A stretch of DNA of 7,882 nt from assembly GCA_000433775.1 (NCBI GenBank), contig HF998473.1:15367-23248 (forward strand), given 5' to 3'. Source of the stretch: Corallococcus sp. CAG:1435 (GTDB lineage Bacteria; Bacillota; Clostridia; Christensenellales; CAG-314). The position numbers were made by a program, and so were the translations under genes. Position 1 is the stretch's first letter. Each line of letters starts with the position of its first letter. The notes under the pieces are model-generated. The model was not told where the DNA came from and did not search any database. It saw only the letters and a list, made by a program, of their open reading frames with translations. Shown piece after piece: positions 7,413-7,882 of the stretch.

Positions 7413-7882
7413 ATGTACAAAAATTACGTGTTTGATATTTACGGTACTCTGGTGGACATCCGCACGAACGAATACGAACTTGCCACCTGGCAAAAACTTG
7501 CCGATACGCTTGCTTTTTACGGCGTGAACTACTCCGCACAGGAACTTGAAGAAGCCTATTTTGCAAGTTGCGAACTGCAAATAAACCAAGGCAAGGCTAA
7601 CTTCCAATATCCCGAAGTGGACGTTGTGGAAATTTTCCGTCTGATTTGCGCCAACAAGGGCAAAAAAATAGGCAAAGTGCTGGCAAAACACCTTGCGCAG
7701 GAATTCCGTGCCTTTTCCACACAACACATTTCCGTTTACGACGGAGTAACGGAAACGCTGACAAAACTGAAAAAGGCAGGCAAAAAACTTTACATACTTT
7801 CCAATGCGCAGGCTTGCTTTACCGCACCTGAAATTGCCCGTTTGGGACTGAAAAAGTACTTCAACGGAATTGTGTACTCTTC
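7413..7882 (+). CDS. HAD-superfamily hydrolase, incomplete at the window end
   Basis: The start ATG at 7413 follows a strong AAGGAGG site six bases upstream, and the frame is open for 156 codons to the window edge. Motif I is the N-terminal VFDIYGTLVD, with nucleophile Asp8 but Tyr10 in place of the second Asp seen in most HAD phosphatases. L-2-haloacid dehalogenases have the same D-x-Y-GTL pattern. A mostly helical cap region follows at about 16-105. VYDGVTETLTKLKKAG (109-123) then leads to motif II, LYILSNAQ, with Ser130. Motifs III and IV (Lys and the acidic pair) would lie beyond the window. HAD proteins of this layout are usually about 210-240 residues. Substrate cannot be predicted: phosphatase, nucleotidase and dehalogenase activities all occur in this class. 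It has its own promoter and is not in an operon with the upstream genes. Confidence 0.88.
   Translation, partial: MYKNYVFDIYGTLVDIRTNEYELATWQKLADTLAFYGVNYSAQELEEAYFASCELQINQGKANFQYPEVDVVEIFRLICANKGKKIGKVLAKHLAQEFRAFSTQHISVYDGVTETLTKLKKAGKKLYILSNAQACFTAPEIARLGLKKYFNGIVYS

Overview
The window looks like chromosomal core DNA from a low-to-mid GC Gram-positive anaerobe, most likely a Clostridia-type Firmicute. This rests on GyrA and GyrB of Bacillota length and motif type, a RecF with the B. subtilis-like ENAQGKTN-class P-loop, strong AAGGAG ribosome binding sites, and -35/-10 promoters of the TTGACA/TACAAT kind. The exact taxon is inference; no rRNA or other decisive marker is present.

Layout from left to right. 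Positions 1-4492 hold a leftward operon, gyrB then gyrA, followed after only 4 bp by the first 30 codons of another gene that runs off the window and may be arginyl-tRNA synthetase. A 280-bp divergent control region (4493-4772) carries a gyrB promoter on the minus strand and a recF promoter on the plus strand. recF (4773-5861) follows and ends in a candidate bidirectional terminator whose left arm lies inside the recF coding sequence. Positions 5901-6163 show no convincing gene.

Next is a divergent pair: a 65-aa two-helix membrane protein with four clustered cysteines (6164-6361, minus) and an ArsR-family repressor (6568-6897, plus). They share a 206-bp spacer with back-to-back promoters whose -35 boxes overlap, several TTGCAA/TTGTAC-like motifs and a strong hairpin. 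From 6898 to 7412 there is no gene. This stretch holds two tandem copies of a repeat of about 153 bp (period 172-173 bp), each carrying an identical hairpin plus T-run pointing leftward, and then a near-consensus promoter for a HAD-superfamily hydrolase (7413 to the window end, incomplete).

How the genes fit together: GyrA and GyrB form DNA gyrase, and RecF loads RecA at ssDNA gaps. These three usually sit co-directionally near dnaA/dnaN, whereas here recF is divergent from gyrBA. The accessory part is the ArsR/small membrane protein pair and the duplicated intergenic repeat. They are the least explained parts of the window, but I see no complete multi-gene novel system.
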